A stretch of DNA of 64,000 nt. Source: Carnimonas nigrificans ATCC BAA-78 (lineage in GTDB: Bacteria > Pseudomonadota > Gammaproteobacteria > Pseudomonadales > Halomonadaceae). The notes beneath the pieces were generated by a model. The model made no database searches, was not told where the DNA came from, and was given only the letters and a program-made list of their open reading frames with translations. The stretch lies in the NCBI RefSeq assembly GCF_000526695.1, contig NZ_JAGO01000011.1, positions 1 to 64,000 on the forward strand, read 5' to 3'. Shown one piece after another: positions 1 through 8,501 of this stretch. The stretch's first letter is position 1. Each line of letters begins with the position of its first letter. Made by a program: the position numbers and the translations under genes.

Positions 1-18
1 GGGTAACGACACCAGTTT

Positions 19-137
19 TGCCTGACGACCTTAGCAAGCGGGCACCACCTGATCCCATGCCGAACTCAGAAGTGAAACCGCTTAGCGCCGATGGTAGTGT
101 GGGGATTCCCCATGTGAGAGTAGGTCATCGTCAGGCA
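19..137 (+). rRNA. rrf: 5S ribosomal RNA
   Basis: The ends pair (TGCCTGACGA with TCGTCAGGCA), as in the terminal helix of bacterial 5S rRNA. The internal block with CCATGCCGAACTCAGAAGTG and the later GATGGTAGTGTGGGG are conserved 5S signatures. The length of about 119 nt is typical. It lies at the very start of the window, so it is probably the last gene of an rrn operon whose 16S and 23S genes are to the left. A strong terminator follows directly. Confidence 0.97.
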
Positions 138-145
138 TTTATTTT

Positions 146-180
146 AAAACCCCGATCAGCATCGCTGGCCGGGGTTTTTT
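146..180 (+). terminator. Terminator of the rRNA operon
   Basis: Stem CCCCG/CGGGG (150-154 with 170-174), extended inward by CAGC/GCTG, is flanked by AAAA before and a run of T after. It sits about 10 nt beyond the 5S rRNA, as expected for the rrn operon end. Confidence 0.9.
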
Positions 181-601
181 CTTGTCGGGAAGAAAAGAGG
201 GGAAGGGTGTTCGCAGTTGCTGCTGATAGTGTGGGGGCAGCGCCTGTTACTCGGTGGGCGGGGGAAGGGGGCTGTGGAGAGTGGTGAACTTGCAGGCTAA
301 AGGTAAAGGTCGCGAGCTTCGCACATCTATAAGAGAATACTGGCCTAATAACGATCTGGGTTGTATTCAGTGCTCTAATGGTTCGTCGTTATTGTTGTTT
401 TTTGTAACCAGTATTTCTAGCATTTTCAGTATATTAAATTTTGTGACTTATTTATCCATCATAGCGATACACCTTATTGAAAACTTGATTTGATGCCAAG
501 AGAGCGTTTTTCTCTTGCTCTTTGGACTGGTTTATTACTATATAGAGTCCTCACATGCGTTATTCATGTGATTTTGAGTTCGCACATAAGAGAGTCTCGG
601 T
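181..601. other. Gene-free stretch with a candidate promoter
   Basis: No convincing gene is seen. The right part is AT-richer than the surrounding genes. A weak ORF at 254-493 has no recognisable similarity. A possible promoter for the first lipoprotein has TTGCTC at 515-520 and TATATA at 539-544, with an 18-nt spacer. The promoter is an inference from motif match only. Confidence 0.4.
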
Positions 602-988
602 ATGAAAAAAATTCTGGGAATGATGGCTGCCAGTGCCTTGGTGATTGCTGCACTGTCTGGATGTGATAATGGATCTGACTCCGACCAGACAGCATCAGAC
701 GCAGTAAACAACGCTGCTGACAAGGTTTCTGACGCTGCCGGTAACGCTAAAGAGACAATCTCCGATCTGGCTGGCAAAGCGGGCGATAAGGCATCCGACC
801 TTGCGGACAAGGCCAGCGATAAAGCATCTGATATGGCCGGCAAGGTTAGAGATAAAGCTTCCGATACCGCTGACAGCGCTGACGACAAGGCTTCCGACTT
901 TGTTGGCAGTGTAGACGATAAGGCTTCCGAAACCAGAGATAACGCTTCTGACGCTACCGATAGTGCCGAATCTCATAGCGGCGAGTAA
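602..988 (+). CDS. LEA-like repeat lipoprotein (first of two paralogues)
   Basis: A 128-residue predicted lipoprotein. The signal peptide is followed by the lipobox LSGC, so Cys21 would be lipidated. From about residue 59 the mature protein is a run of six 11-residue repeats, several ending in DKASD (for example LADKASDKASD, MAGKVRDKASD, TADSADDKASD). This resembles the 11-mer of group 3 LEA proteins, which form amphipathic helices and are linked with desiccation or osmotic protection. That role is inference; no enzyme domain is present. The next gene has a nearly identical signal peptide and similar composition, so the two are paralogues. The very biased composition produces long open frames on both strands, which are shadows. 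Confidence 0.85.
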   Translation: MKKILGMMAASALVIAALSGCDNGSDSDQTASDAVNNAADKVSDAAGNAKETISDLAGKAGDKASDLADKASDKASDMAGKVRDKASDTADSADDKASDFVGSVDDKASETRDNASDATDSAESHSGE

Positions 989-1288
989 CCACCGCGTGTG
1001 AATGGCTGCTTCGTTACCAGTGCAAGAATGAAGAGCGAATCACCGGCATTGAAAAACTGGCTGTTAGTTGTTGTACGCTTCCGGGTTTGGCGAGCTTACC
1101 GAAAGGTCGCTCTGGACAAATGCCAGATTAACGGTAAAAATTGATGTCCGAAGTTGGTTTCTCAATAAGTGACAGACTACACTACATTCGTTACCTTAGT
1201 TTACGCGCGCTGTTTCTTCCTTTTGCTAATATGATCAAACACGCTAGTAATGAGTAACGCACCTTTTCTGTCTTAAGGGAGTATTGTA
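989..1288. other. Gene-free stretch between the paired lipoproteins
   Basis: I see no gene here. No strong terminator follows the first lipoprotein. TAATAT near 1226 could be a -10 element for the second one, but no good -35 hexamer accompanies it. GGGAG about 8 nt before the ATG at 1289 is the ribosome binding site of the second gene. Confidence 0.35.
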
Positions 1289-1816
1289 ATGAAAAAGCTG
1301 CTGGGAATGATGGCTGCAAGCGTTTTTGTAATGACAACTCTGGCGGGCTGTGACAACGGCTCTTCGAGCGATCAGGCATCTAATAACGCTGCCGACAGCG
1401 CAACTGAAGCAGCTAATAGTGCTGCTGATAATGCTTCTGAGGCTGCCGATAACGCCAACGACGCCGCTAACAATGCTGCCGATAGTGCATCTGATTCAGC
1501 AAGCGCAGCGGCTGATAGCGCTTCTGATGCCGCAGACAATGCATCCGACGCAGCAAGCGAAGCTGCTGATAATGCTTCTGACGCCGCTGATGACGCGACT
1601 GGAAATGCTTCCGATGAAGCAGATGACGCGGCTGATGCAGCAGACGATGCTGCCGACAAGGCTTCCGATGCAGCAGATCAAGCTTCTGATGCGGCGGATG
1701 ACTCCGATGCTGGCGCAAGTGCTAAAGAAAAGGCCTCTGATGCCTGGGACAAGGCAAAAGACGCAGCTGGTGATGCTAAAGACAGCGCATCACAGTCCGT
1801 CCATGGTGATAATTAA
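1289..1816 (+). CDS. LEA-like Ala/Asp-rich lipoprotein (second of two paralogues)
   Basis: A 175-residue predicted lipoprotein whose signal peptide nearly matches that of the gene upstream (MKKLLGMMAAS against MKKILGMMAAS), with lipobox LAGC. The mature part is almost wholly Ala, Asp, Ser and Asn in ASDAA / AADN type repeats, with an 11-residue period visible in places. The C-terminal 40 residues are more Lys-rich (KEKASDAWDKAKDAAGDAKD) and resemble the LEA 11-mer best. It has its own ribosome binding site (GGGAG) and its own strong terminator. Function is not known; a periplasmic or outer-membrane-anchored stress protectant is inference from composition. It is more acidic than the first copy. 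Confidence 0.85.
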   Translation: MKKLLGMMAASVFVMTTLAGCDNGSSSDQASNNAADSATEAANSAADNASEAADNANDAANNAADSASDSASAAADSASDAADNASDAASEAADNASDAADDATGNASDEADDAADAADDAADKASDAADQASDAADDSDAGASAKEKASDAWDKAKDAAGDAKDSASQSVHGDN

Positions 1817-1898
1817 TCGCCTGTTGATCGTGTAGAGTGGCAAGCGCCATGGAGGGTGCTCTGTACTTGATTTTTTAATGGATCAATACAGCCACTAC

Positions 1899-1933
1899 CC
1901 CCAATACAACCCAGCGTTGTATTGGGGTTTTTT
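1899..1933 (+). terminator. Terminator of the second lipoprotein gene
   Basis: A perfect 12-bp stem, CCCCAATACAAC with GTTGTATTGGGG, and a 5-nt loop are followed by seven T. Strong intrinsic terminator. Confidence 0.92.
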
Positions 1934-2023
1934 GTGTCTAAAACTCGCTTCTAGAAGCAACTTCAAGTGATTAAGAATGGCGTGGGCTCGATGTATGTGG
2001 GGAGTGTGCGGAGTTTGGTGGTA

Positions 2024-2050
2024 ATAAAAAACCCCGCCAGAAAGGCGGGG
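2024..2050 (-). terminator. Terminator of the Tim44-like gene
   Basis: On the minus strand CCCCGCC-TTTCT-GGCGGGG is followed by TTTTTTATTAC. It lies about 40 nt beyond the stop of the Tim44-like gene. Confidence 0.9.
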
Positions 2051-2088
2051 CGGTTGTTACTAGCTCAATAGCTGGTGAAGAAAGGATT

Positions 2089-2907
2089 CTAGCGCTGCTC
2101 AATTCCCTGAATATACCAGGGGGCCTGGTCACGCACATCGCGTACCAAATGCCATACTTCGCTGAATTCGTTCTGCTCACCATTCTCTTTGATAACCCCA
2201 TGGAACAGTACAGAGGCTTCGGCTTTTTGACCAAACTGCTGAATATTACCCAGCTCCGCAAATAGCTTGATCACTTCAGTACTGTTGTTGTCAGGCTGTT
2301 TGGCTCGCTCCTGGCGCAGCAGGTTGTAAAGCTCCGGCGTTACGTAATCCTGCATGTCGGACAGATTATTAGCGTCCCATGACTTTTGCAGGTTAGTGAA
2401 GTGCGCTTTGGCATCTTCCAGGAAGCGTTCACGGTTAAACCATGTTGGCGTTGTTCCGTAGCTGCCACCGCCAGCCTGAGTCGCATTAAATGCCTGCTGT
2501 TGAGGCTGCTGCCCCTGATGTTGCTGGTAATGCTGGCTTGTCTGCTGATGGCTGGCATAAGCCTGTCGGCGTGAGCGCATAAACAGGTAAATGCCGAAGA
2601 TCACCAGGGCAATCAATAGAATGTCAGCGAAGCGCAGGCCATTGAAGGCGCCGCCAAAGAACATCGCACCGATAAGTCCGCCAGCAAGTAACCCTGCCAT
2701 TGGCCCCATGAAACGACTTCCCGCTGCTGCTGGGCGCGACGCAGGCGCCTGGCGAGGCGTAGAAGCCGCGCTGCCGCTGGTCGCGCTACTGGAACGCGAG
2801 TAATGGCCCATGCTGGCACCGCCCCCGAAACGCCGGGCATCGGCATTATCTACCGCGATCCCAAACGTCATAAACCCGACCAGCAGGGTAATAATCAGCT
2901 GTCGCAT
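2089..2907 (-). CDS. Tim44-like domain membrane protein
   Basis: A 272-residue protein. A hydrophobic N-terminal segment (residues 2-20) is followed by a low-complexity Ser/Gly/Pro/Ala-rich linker with arginines. A glycine-rich hydrophobic stretch (about 65-85) and a second membrane segment (FADILLIALVIFGIYLF) come next, then a Gln-rich linker. The C-terminal 120 residues form a Tim44-like (TimA/NTF2-type) domain with the usual start WFNRERFLEDAKAHF. Such bacterial proteins are inner-membrane proteins of poorly known function. The ATG at 2907 is chosen because AGGAG lies 9 nt upstream; an in-frame TTG at 2916 sits directly on that site. Monocistronic, with its own terminator. Confidence 0.85.
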   Translation of the reverse strand: MRQLIITLLVGFMTFGIAVDNADARRFGGGASMGHYSRSSSATSGSAASTPRQAPASRPAAAGSRFMGPMAGLLAGGLIGAMFFGGAFNGLRFADILLIALVIFGIYLFMRSRRQAYASHQQTSQHYQQHQGQQPQQQAFNATQAGGGSYGTTPTWFNRERFLEDAKAHFTNLQKSWDANNLSDMQDYVTPELYNLLRQERAKQPDNNSTEVIKLFAELGNIQQFGQKAEASVLFHGVIKENGEQNEFSEVWHLVRDVRDQAPWYIQGIEQR

Positions 2908-2961
2908 TATTGGCAACTCCTGGTTAATTCACGCCATGTGAGGAGTCTTTATCGGGCAAGC

Positions 2962-3747
2962 CTAGTGCTCACCGCGTGTAAAGACCCACTCGTTCTCAGT
3001 AGACAGCGCCGCATTGAATGCATAGCCAGCGCTGTCAAAGTGTTTCAATTGCTCAGGATCATCTACGTTGTTGTCGAGAATCCAGGCGGCCATCAGTCCG
3101 CGTGCCTTCTTGGCATAAAAGCTGATGATCTTGAGCTTTCCGTTTTTCTCATCCTTGAAAACAGGTGAGATAATGCGCCTATCCAAACGCTTGCGATCAA
3201 TGACCTTGAAGTATTCATTCGACGCAAGGTTGATGAGTACCGGGCTGCCGCTGGCGTCGATCGCGTCTCTCAGATCGTCGGTTACGCGTTCGCGCCAGAA
3301 ATCATACAGCGTATCGCCCGCTGGGTTAGACAGCTTGATGCCCATTTCCAGCCGGTAGGGTTGAATCAGATCCAGCGGCCTGAGCAGCCCATATAACCCT
3401 GATAGTATGCGCAATTGCCGCTGGCCGCGCTCGATGACTTCCTTCGATTGCGAGGCGGCATCAAATCCTATGTAGACATCACCCTGGAAGGCAAAGATCG
3501 CCTGCCTGGCAGGATTCTCTTGGTCATCCAGCTTGAACGGCGTATGCCACTCGGCATAGCGCGCCGTGTTTAGCTGCGCCAGTTTATCGCTGATGCCCAT
3601 TAGACTGGAGAGCTGGGCTGGCGTTAGCTTACGCAGCAGATCAATCAGCGTTTTACTCGATTCCAGATAATCTGGCTGAGTATGCGTCTCGAACGGCGGT
3701 GAGCTTTCGAAGTCCAGCGATTTTGCAGGCGAAATAACGCTTAGCAT
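2962..3747 (-). CDS. yaaA: Peroxide stress protein YaaA (UPF0246)
   Basis: A 261-residue protein, full length for the family (about 257). The N-terminus [18 protein letters not shown], the internal [22 protein letters not shown], and [13 protein letters not shown] are family signatures. In E. coli YaaA is induced by OxyR and lowers intracellular unincorporated iron and DNA damage under peroxide stress; it can bind DNA. The same role is inferred from family membership. It lies between the Tim44-like gene and tas on the same strand, with about 50-95 nt gaps. Confidence 0.95.
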   Translation of the reverse strand: MLSVISPAKSLDFESSPPFETHTQPDYLESSKTLIDLLRKLTPAQLSSLMGISDKLAQLNTARYAEWHTPFKLDDQENPARQAIFAFQGDVYIGFDAASQSKEVIERGQRQLRILSGLYGLLRPLDLIQPYRLEMGIKLSNPAGDTLYDFWRERVTDDLRDAIDASGSPVLINLASNEYFKVIDRKRLDRRIISPVFKDEKNGKLKIISFYAKKARGLMAAWILDNNVDDPEQLKHFDSAGYAFNAALSTENEWVFTRGEH

Positions 3748-3791
3748 GCGCGCATCCTATCAGCGTGAAGGTGAAGGTTACCACTTGTCGC

Positions 3792-3816
3792 TCATGCTCC
3801 CATTAAGGGAGCATGA
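3792..3816. repeat. Inverted repeat between tas and yaaA
   Basis: TCATGCTCCC and GGGAGCATGA form a perfect 10-bp stem with a 5-nt loop. There is no T run on either side, so it is not a standard terminator. It may be an operator or an mRNA hairpin. Confidence 0.6.
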
Positions 3817-3843
3817 AATGGGCTGAAAAGTAGTGTCTCACAT

Positions 3844-4881
3844 TCAGGGGCAGGGGTTAGGGAGGCGACGATGGATATTCTCGATAGCGTCGATAACATC
3901 GTCAGAGAGCACAAGTGACTCGCTGGCGATATTGCTGTCGAGCTGTTCCAGGGTAGTCGCGCCGATAATATTACTGGTCAAAAACGGGCGTGTATTGACA
4001 TAGGCCAGCGCCATTTGCGCGGGATCAAGTCCATGATCGCGGGCGATACCAACGTAGGCCGCCGCTGCTTCTTCGGCCAGTGGCGAAGCGTAGCGTTTGA
4101 AACGCTCAAACAGCGTCAAACGTGCGCCTTCTGGCCGTTGCCCTTCGAGGTATTTGCCGCTCAATACTCCAAATGCCAGCGGCGAGTAGGCCAAAAGCCC
4201 CACATTCTCGCGATAACTGACTTCCGCCAGACCTATCTCGTAGCTACGATTCAGCAGATTGTAAGGGTTCTGCACACTCGCCACCCGTGGAAGCCCCTGC
4301 TCACTGGCAAGCTGGAGACATTTCATGGTGCCCCACGCCGTTTCATTCGATAGACCGATGGCCCGTACTTTTCCCGCATCCACCAGTGTTTTAAGCGCCT
4401 CTAGCGTTTCCTGAAGCGAGATAGCCTCTTCATTCTGGTCGGGAGTGAATCCCAGTTTGCCGAAGAAGTTGGCTGAACGTTCGGGCCAATGCAGCTGATA
4501 AAGATCAAGGTAATCGGTGCCAAGCCGTTGCAGGCTAGCATCCACCGCTTGAGTAATGTGCGTTTTATCAAGACGAGGCCCACCGCGCAGATGCTGCATA
4601 TCGCGGTTGGGGCCGGCTACCTTGCTGGCCAGCACAAGATCACTACGGTTGCCGCGCGCCTTCAACCAGCTACCGATATAGCGCTCGGTCAGCCCCTGGG
4701 TTTCCGCTTTCGGCGGAACCGGGTACATCTCCGCGGCATCAATGAAGTTGATACCGGCTTCCATCGCTCGATCCAGCTGCTGATGAGCTTCCTGTTCAGT
4801 GTTCTGCTCACCGAAGGTCATGGTACCAAGACACAGCCGACTGACTTGAATACCGGTATCACCTAGAGAAGAAAACCTCAT
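3844..4881 (-). CDS. tas: Aldo/keto reductase, Tas family
   Basis: A 345-residue NADP(H)-dependent aldo-keto reductase, close in length and sequence to E. coli Tas (346). Matching blocks include LCLGTMTFGEQN at the N-terminus, AEMYPVPP, TDYLDLYQLHWP, VSVQNPYNLLNRS-type sequence and GLDPAQMALA. The catalytic Asp/Tyr/Lys/His set of the superfamily is visible in FIDAAEMY, LASKV and QLHWP. In E. coli a multicopy tas can restore tyrosine prototrophy in a starved mutant; the natural substrate is not known. The start at 4881 has AGGAG 7 nt upstream; the longer open frame to 4932 has no such site. Confidence 0.93.
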   Translation of the reverse strand: MRFSSLGDTGIQVSRLCLGTMTFGEQNTEQEAHQQLDRAMEAGINFIDAAEMYPVPPKAETQGLTERYIGSWLKARGNRSDLVLASKVAGPNRDMQHLRGGPRLDKTHITQAVDASLQRLGTDYLDLYQLHWPERSANFFGKLGFTPDQNEEAISLQETLEALKTLVDAGKVRAIGLSNETAWGTMKCLQLASEQGLPRVASVQNPYNLLNRSYEIGLAEVSYRENVGLLAYSPLAFGVLSGKYLEGQRPEGARLTLFERFKRYASPLAEEAAAAYVGIARDHGLDPAQMALAYVNTRPFLTSNIIGATTLEQLDSNIASESLVLSDDVIDAIENIHRRLPNPCP

Positions 4882-4927
4882 GATCGCTCCTTGTGTGCAC
4901 GGAAATATTGATACGGAGAAGGGAAAT

Positions 4928-4964
4928 GCCAATCCGCATCACCGGTGAGTTAGGGCGGATTGGC
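4928..4964 (-). terminator. Hairpin after the LOG-family gene, weak terminator
   Basis: A perfect 10-bp stem, GCCAATCCGC (4928-4937) with GCGGATTGGC (4955-4964), has a 17-nt loop. On the minus strand it is followed by ATTTCCCTTC, so the T run is poor. It lies between the LOG gene stop and the tas start. Confidence 0.4.
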
Positions 4965-5047
4965 CTGACGCTGTGATTGCCTGCCGCAAGCATGGGCCTA
5001 TGAAGTACGGCCAAGAGCTATGTGTTCGTGTGATAAAAGCGTGCGGA

Positions 5048-5590
5048 CTACTGCGCGCCAAACATGGCATCGAGCAGCGTATCAATGTTGTCGTCAACAT
5101 GCAGGCTATCCAGAGTTGTCCGGCTCATGAATCCATGGTGCGCTGTCTTTTCCAGGAATTCGATCAGCGGCGTATAGAAGTCATTAGCGTTCAGCACTGC
5201 CAACGGTTTGCGGTGCAGCGCCAGATAGGACCATGTCCAGATCTCGAACAGCTCCTCGAAGGTGCCGATACCGCCCGGCAGGGCAATGAATCCATCGGAA
5301 AGTGCACTCATGCGCGCCTTGCGCGTGTGCATATCGGGCACTTGAATCAGTTCTGTCACGCTACGGTGACCAGCTTCGAGCTGCATCAGGTTATCGGGAA
5401 TTACACCGATCACCTCGCCGCCCGCATTCAATGCACCGTTGGCGCAGCGGCCCATCAGACCGACATTGCCGCCGCCATACACCAACCGCCAGCCGCGCTC
5501 GGCAATGCGTCGTCCTACATGCTCGGCCATTTCACCCCACTGTGGAGAGTCGCCGTCACGAGATCCCATGTATACACAAACGCTGGTCAT
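5048..5590 (-). CDS. LOG-family nucleotide phosphoribohydrolase
   Basis: A 180-residue Rossmann-fold protein. The LOG motif PGGIGTFEE (about residues 105-113) and the upstream YGGGNVGLMG nucleotide-binding loop are both intact. Family members hydrolyse nucleoside 5'-monophosphates (cytokinin riboside 5'-phosphates in plants and some bacteria; AMP in others) to the free base and ribose 5-phosphate. In bacteria they are often annotated as TIGR00730 or as putative lysine decarboxylase, which is a misnomer. The ATG has AAGGA 8 nt upstream. The DUF501 gene lies 59 nt upstream on the same strand, so they may share a transcript. Confidence 0.92.
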   Translation of the reverse strand: MTSVCVYMGSRDGDSPQWGEMAEHVGRRIAERGWRLVYGGGNVGLMGRCANGALNAGGEVIGVIPDNLMQLEAGHRSVTELIQVPDMHTRKARMSALSDGFIALPGGIGTFEELFEIWTWSYLALHRKPLAVLNANDFYTPLIEFLEKTAHHGFMSRTTLDSLHVDDNIDTLLDAMFGAQ

Positions 5591-5649
5591 GAGAGTATTC
5601 CTTTTTGCTTTGCATGCGGCGCTGCCGCAGAAGTATCGGTAAAGGGGAA

Positions 5650-6174
5650 TCAGGCGATGGCTGCCGCCACTTCAGGATAGTGCTGATCAATCCATGCGCC
5701 GATCGCATTATGCGTGCTGAGGTGGTGTGCATATTGGGTATGCAGGCAGCGCACCTGCTGCCAGTTGCTGATACCGCCGACACCGCGCTCTTTCAGTAGC
5801 GTGGCAAACCCCAGCGTATCGACCTCGGCTTTTATTTCGGGTGTCATGAAGCGCCAGCGGTCCGCCACATATTCCTCGTGGCTACGACGGTAGGCCATCA
5901 TCAGCTCTGGTGTTTCGAGCAAATGCGCCTCAAGCGCCTTGATCACGCCCGCTGCTTCAAGATGGGAAAGCTCTACTTTCAAGCGATCGCTGCATAACCA
6001 ATAGAGCGTGGGGAAGGGGGCCTTATCCACCAATGAGTGCATGCGAATGGCGAGCGGTGTGCCATTGCTGTCGATAGCGGTGACTGCCTGAATGCCTTTG
6101 GGCTTGCGGCCAAGCTGGTCAGCGATGATGTCGAGCTGCTCAGGGGTAGGGGGAAGGTCAACGCGGTTAAGCAT
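5650..6174 (-). CDS. DUF501 family protein
   Basis: A 174-residue protein. The sequences GRKPKGIQAV, IRMHSLVDKAPFPTLYWL, and VSHLEAAG-type ELSHLEAAGVI, are typical of the DUF501 family, whose biochemical role is not established. No signal peptide or membrane segment is seen. AGGA lies 6 nt before the ATG. It is followed closely by the LOG-family gene, and ybaK lies 56 nt upstream, so the three may be cotranscribed. Confidence 0.85.
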   Translation of the reverse strand: MLNRVDLPPTPEQLDIIADQLGRKPKGIQAVTAIDSNGTPLAIRMHSLVDKAPFPTLYWLCSDRLKVELSHLEAAGVIKALEAHLLETPELMMAYRRSHEEYVADRWRFMTPEIKAEVDTLGFATLLKERGVGGISNWQQVRCLHTQYAHHLSTHNAIGAWIDQHYPEVAAAIA

Positions 6175-6230
6175 GTAGTGTCCTGAAACGCTGAAATAAG
6201 ATGAAGTGAGAACTGTCTGGGCAGAAGAAG

Positions 6231-6713
6231 CTAAGCGCTTCCAGCCGCGATGGTGGCAACCGTGGTATCGAGCAGGTCGATCAATGCCTGGGGGGCTATT
6301 GCGATCTCAAGACCGCGCCGCCCGCCGCTGACAAAAATTTCGTCAAATGTCAGGGCACTGGCATCAATCACCGAGGGGGCGCGCTTCTTCTGCCCCAGTG
6401 GGCTGATACCGCCTACCACATAGCCGGTGGCCCGCTGCGCATCCTGAGGATTCGCCATACGCGCCTTGCGTGCCGCAAACGCCTGCGCGACCGCTTTTAA
6501 ATCAAGCTGATCAGCCACTGGCACCATCGCTACCGCCAGCTTTTTGCCATCCAGCTCGACCATAAGGGTCTTGAAGACCTGCTGCTCACTCTGACCAAGT
6601 TCAGCCGCTGCCGAGCGGCCGTAATCGCCAGCGTGCTGAGCGGAGGAGAATTCGATCACCCTGTGCGCAATACTGTTCTTTTCAAGCAGCGCGATAGCTG
6701 GCGTCTGCGCCAT
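6231..6713 (-). CDS. ybaK: Cys-tRNA(Pro)/Cys-tRNA(Cys) deacylase YbaK
   Basis: A 160-residue YbaK/EbsC-type deacylase. These proteins hydrolyse Cys-tRNA(Pro) made in error by prolyl-tRNA synthetase. The conserved VFKTLMVELDG, VPVADQLDLKAVA, the GYVVGGISPLGQKK loop and the FVSGGRRGLEI stretch are all present. The ATG at 6713 is chosen because AGAGG lies 5 nt upstream; the in-frame ATG at 6734 has no ribosome binding site and directly follows an inverted repeat. It stands between an unknown gene and the DUF501 gene on the same strand. Confidence 0.93.
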   Translation of the reverse strand: MAQTPAIALLEKNSIAHRVIEFSSAQHAGDYGRSAAAELGQSEQQVFKTLMVELDGKKLAVAMVPVADQLDLKAVAQAFAARKARMANPQDAQRATGYVVGGISPLGQKKRAPSVIDASALTFDEIFVSGGRRGLEIAIAPQALIDLLDTTVATIAAGSA

Positions 6714-6738
6714 GGTTGCCTCTGTCTCTGCCATTTTT

Positions 6739-6757
6739 CTGATAGCTATACTATCAG
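6739..6757. repeat. Inverted repeat just upstream of ybaK
   Basis: CTGATAG and CTATCAG are separated by CTATA. On the minus strand it is followed by A rather than T, so it is not a usual terminator. It may be an operator or a promoter-associated dyad of ybaK. Confidence 0.45.
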
Positions 6758-6761
6758 ACCG

Positions 6762-7184
6762 TCACAGCAAACGTTGTCCCTGAATATCGCTCCAGGCATC
6801 TTCAAGGTAGGGGCGCAGCGAAAAGCGGGCCGCTTCGGGCAGGGCTGTCAGCGCGGCTTCCAGCGATGCATAAGAGCGAATACGCAGCCAGGTATAGGCC
6901 CATGCCGCGCGCTCTTCATCGCTGTCGGGTAGTGGGCGGCTCGGCATCTGCACCAGCAGGAACAGCGCGGTTTTGGCAATCCATAGCGGCGGTTTTTGCT
7001 GTTGCCACAGCGCAACGTGCGATGGTTCAGGGTTTTCGGCGGGAGCGCCCAGATCGGCAATACGCGCGGTGTCGCCGAGAATAATGGCGAGCCGCTCCAC
7101 AGGAGCATCGGCGTTATTGACCAGGCGTGCCACCAGCAGCGGCAGGCCCGTCATCGCCTTGGCATAAAAGGAAAGCTGGGTCAT
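6762..7184 (-). CDS. Hypothetical protein (140 aa)
   Basis: I do not recognise this family. The protein starts MTQLSFYAKAMTGLPLLVARLV and ends in YLEDAWSDIQGQRLL. It has a hydrophobic stretch (WIAKTALFLLVQM) too short and amphipathic to call a membrane segment, followed by an Asp/Glu/Trp-rich helix. Codon use and composition match the neighbours, and it lies tightly upstream of ybaK on the same strand, which supports a real gene. Function is unknown. Confidence 0.65.
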   Translation of the reverse strand: MTQLSFYAKAMTGLPLLVARLVNNADAPVERLAIILGDTARIADLGAPAENPEPSHVALWQQQKPPLWIAKTALFLLVQMPSRPLPDSDEERAAWAYTWLRIRSYASLEAALTALPEAARFSLRPYLEDAWSDIQGQRLL

Positions 7185-7225
7185 AGTCTGGGCAATTGAT
7201 CACTCACTGGTTTGAAGGTAACTGC

Positions 7226-8392
7226 ATGGAATTCGATTTTACCTCACGCTGGGACCGGCGACTTCACCCTTCCAAAAAATGGACGCGCTACCCGAGAGAT
7301 GTATTGCCATTATGGGTAGCAGATACCGACTTTGCGGTGGCGCCAGTGATTGTCGAGGCACTACAGGAACGCCTTGCCGAGCATCCTCTATTTGGCTACA
7401 CCGCACCGCCAAAAGCGTTGGTTGAGGCGCTGTGCCAGTGGAGTCTCGATCACTATCAGTGGCAGATAGAACCTGCCTGGCAGCAGTGGCTGGCTGGGGC
7501 CGTGCCAGCGCTGCATGTCGCAAGCCTCGCGTTGACAGAGCCGGGCGATGAACTGCTGACGGTAACGCCCATCTATCCACTTTTTCTGGATGTGGGGAAA
7601 AAGACCGGACGTACCATGCTGACAGTGCCGATGCTGCCGCCCAGTGATGAGATACCACATTGGCATCTGGATCGAGATGCTTTTGAAAACGTCGTCACGC
7701 CACGCACGCGAATGCTGCTATGGTGCCATCCGCATAATCCCACTGGTCGCGTTTTCGATCATGAAGAGCTTGAGTGGCTGGCCGACTTCGTTGAGCGCCA
7801 TGACCTGCTGGTCTGCTCGGACGAGCTGCACTGCGATCTTATCGTGGCGCCAGAGTGTCGGCATATTCCTCTGGCGTCAATGAACGCCCGTATTGCTCGC
7901 CGCACCATTACGCTATGGGCCGCCACCAAAACCTTCAACATTGCAGGGTTGACTACGTGCTGTGCCGTTATTTCGGATGCTAAGTTGCGTCAGCGCTTTC
8001 GTGACGGCTGTGAAGGGCTGATGCCGTCTCACAATGTGCTGGGCTTGATCGCCACGGAAGCGGCCTACCGCGAAGGCAATGCGTGGCGCCTCGAATTGCT
8101 GAAGGTATTGCGCAGCAACCTGACCTTGCTTGAACGCCACGTAGAACGTTGGACAGGAATTACCTGTATTCCCTCGCAGGCGACCTTTCTGGCGTGGCTC
8201 GATTGCCGCCATGCAGGGCTTGGGGAGAATCCGCAGCAGGTGCTGCTTGAGAAGGCGCGGGTAGGGCTTTCTGATGGGGCCGATTTTGGCTGGCCCGGGT
8301 TTGTGCGTATCAATCTGGGTGCCCCGACAGCGATTATTGGAGAGGCGCTGGAGAGAATGGACGCACTGCTGGGGCCGAGCACCAATCGTTAG
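7226..8392 (+). CDS. patB: PatB/MalY-type pyridoxal-phosphate C-S lyase
   Basis: A 388-residue fold-type I PLP enzyme of the cystathionine beta-lyase / MalY / PatB group. The N-terminus has the family WVADTDF motif. CHPHNPTGR and the SDELHCDL (SDE-H-D) motif are present, as is the PLP-binding lysine at about K235 in ATKTFNIAG. Likely reaction: beta-elimination of cystathionine or cysteine conjugates to thiol, pyruvate and ammonia; a transaminase role cannot be excluded. The start at 7226 has GAAGG 7 nt upstream, so the longer frame from 7196 is not used. It is divergent from the 140-residue unknown. Confidence 0.9.
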   Translation: MEFDFTSRWDRRLHPSKKWTRYPRDVLPLWVADTDFAVAPVIVEALQERLAEHPLFGYTAPPKALVEALCQWSLDHYQWQIEPAWQQWLAGAVPALHVASLALTEPGDELLTVTPIYPLFLDVGKKTGRTMLTVPMLPPSDEIPHWHLDRDAFENVVTPRTRMLLWCHPHNPTGRVFDHEELEWLADFVERHDLLVCSDELHCDLIVAPECRHIPLASMNARIARRTITLWAATKTFNIAGLTTCCAVISDAKLRQRFRDGCEGLMPSHNVLGLIATEAAYREGNAWRLELLKVLRSNLTLLERHVERWTGITCIPSQATFLAWLDCRHAGLGENPQQVLLEKARVGLSDGADFGWPGFVRINLGAPTAIIGEALERMDALLGPSTNR

Positions 8393-8501
8393 TGCACTAT
8401 TTCTGCTTGTATCGCTGATACACAGAAGCTGAATACATGCGCGATGAAGAACAGGCGCCTGTATTCTGTCGTAAGTATGAAGGGACTTCGCCGCTGTCTG
8501 C

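Noticed and set aside
254-493. 79-codon plus frame after the rRNA terminator
   Set aside because: No ribosome binding site, AT-rich drift and a hydrophobic tail from T-rich DNA; no family recognised.
1372-1659. Long minus-strand Ala/Ser-rich frames across the lipoprotein genes
   Set aside because: They are caused by the repetitive GCN/GAN codons of the real plus-strand genes and have no start signals.
1380-1760. Tandem repeats that could be read as a CRISPR or satellite array
   Set aside because: The repeats are in frame within a lipoprotein gene and have no conserved spacer length; they encode protein repeats.
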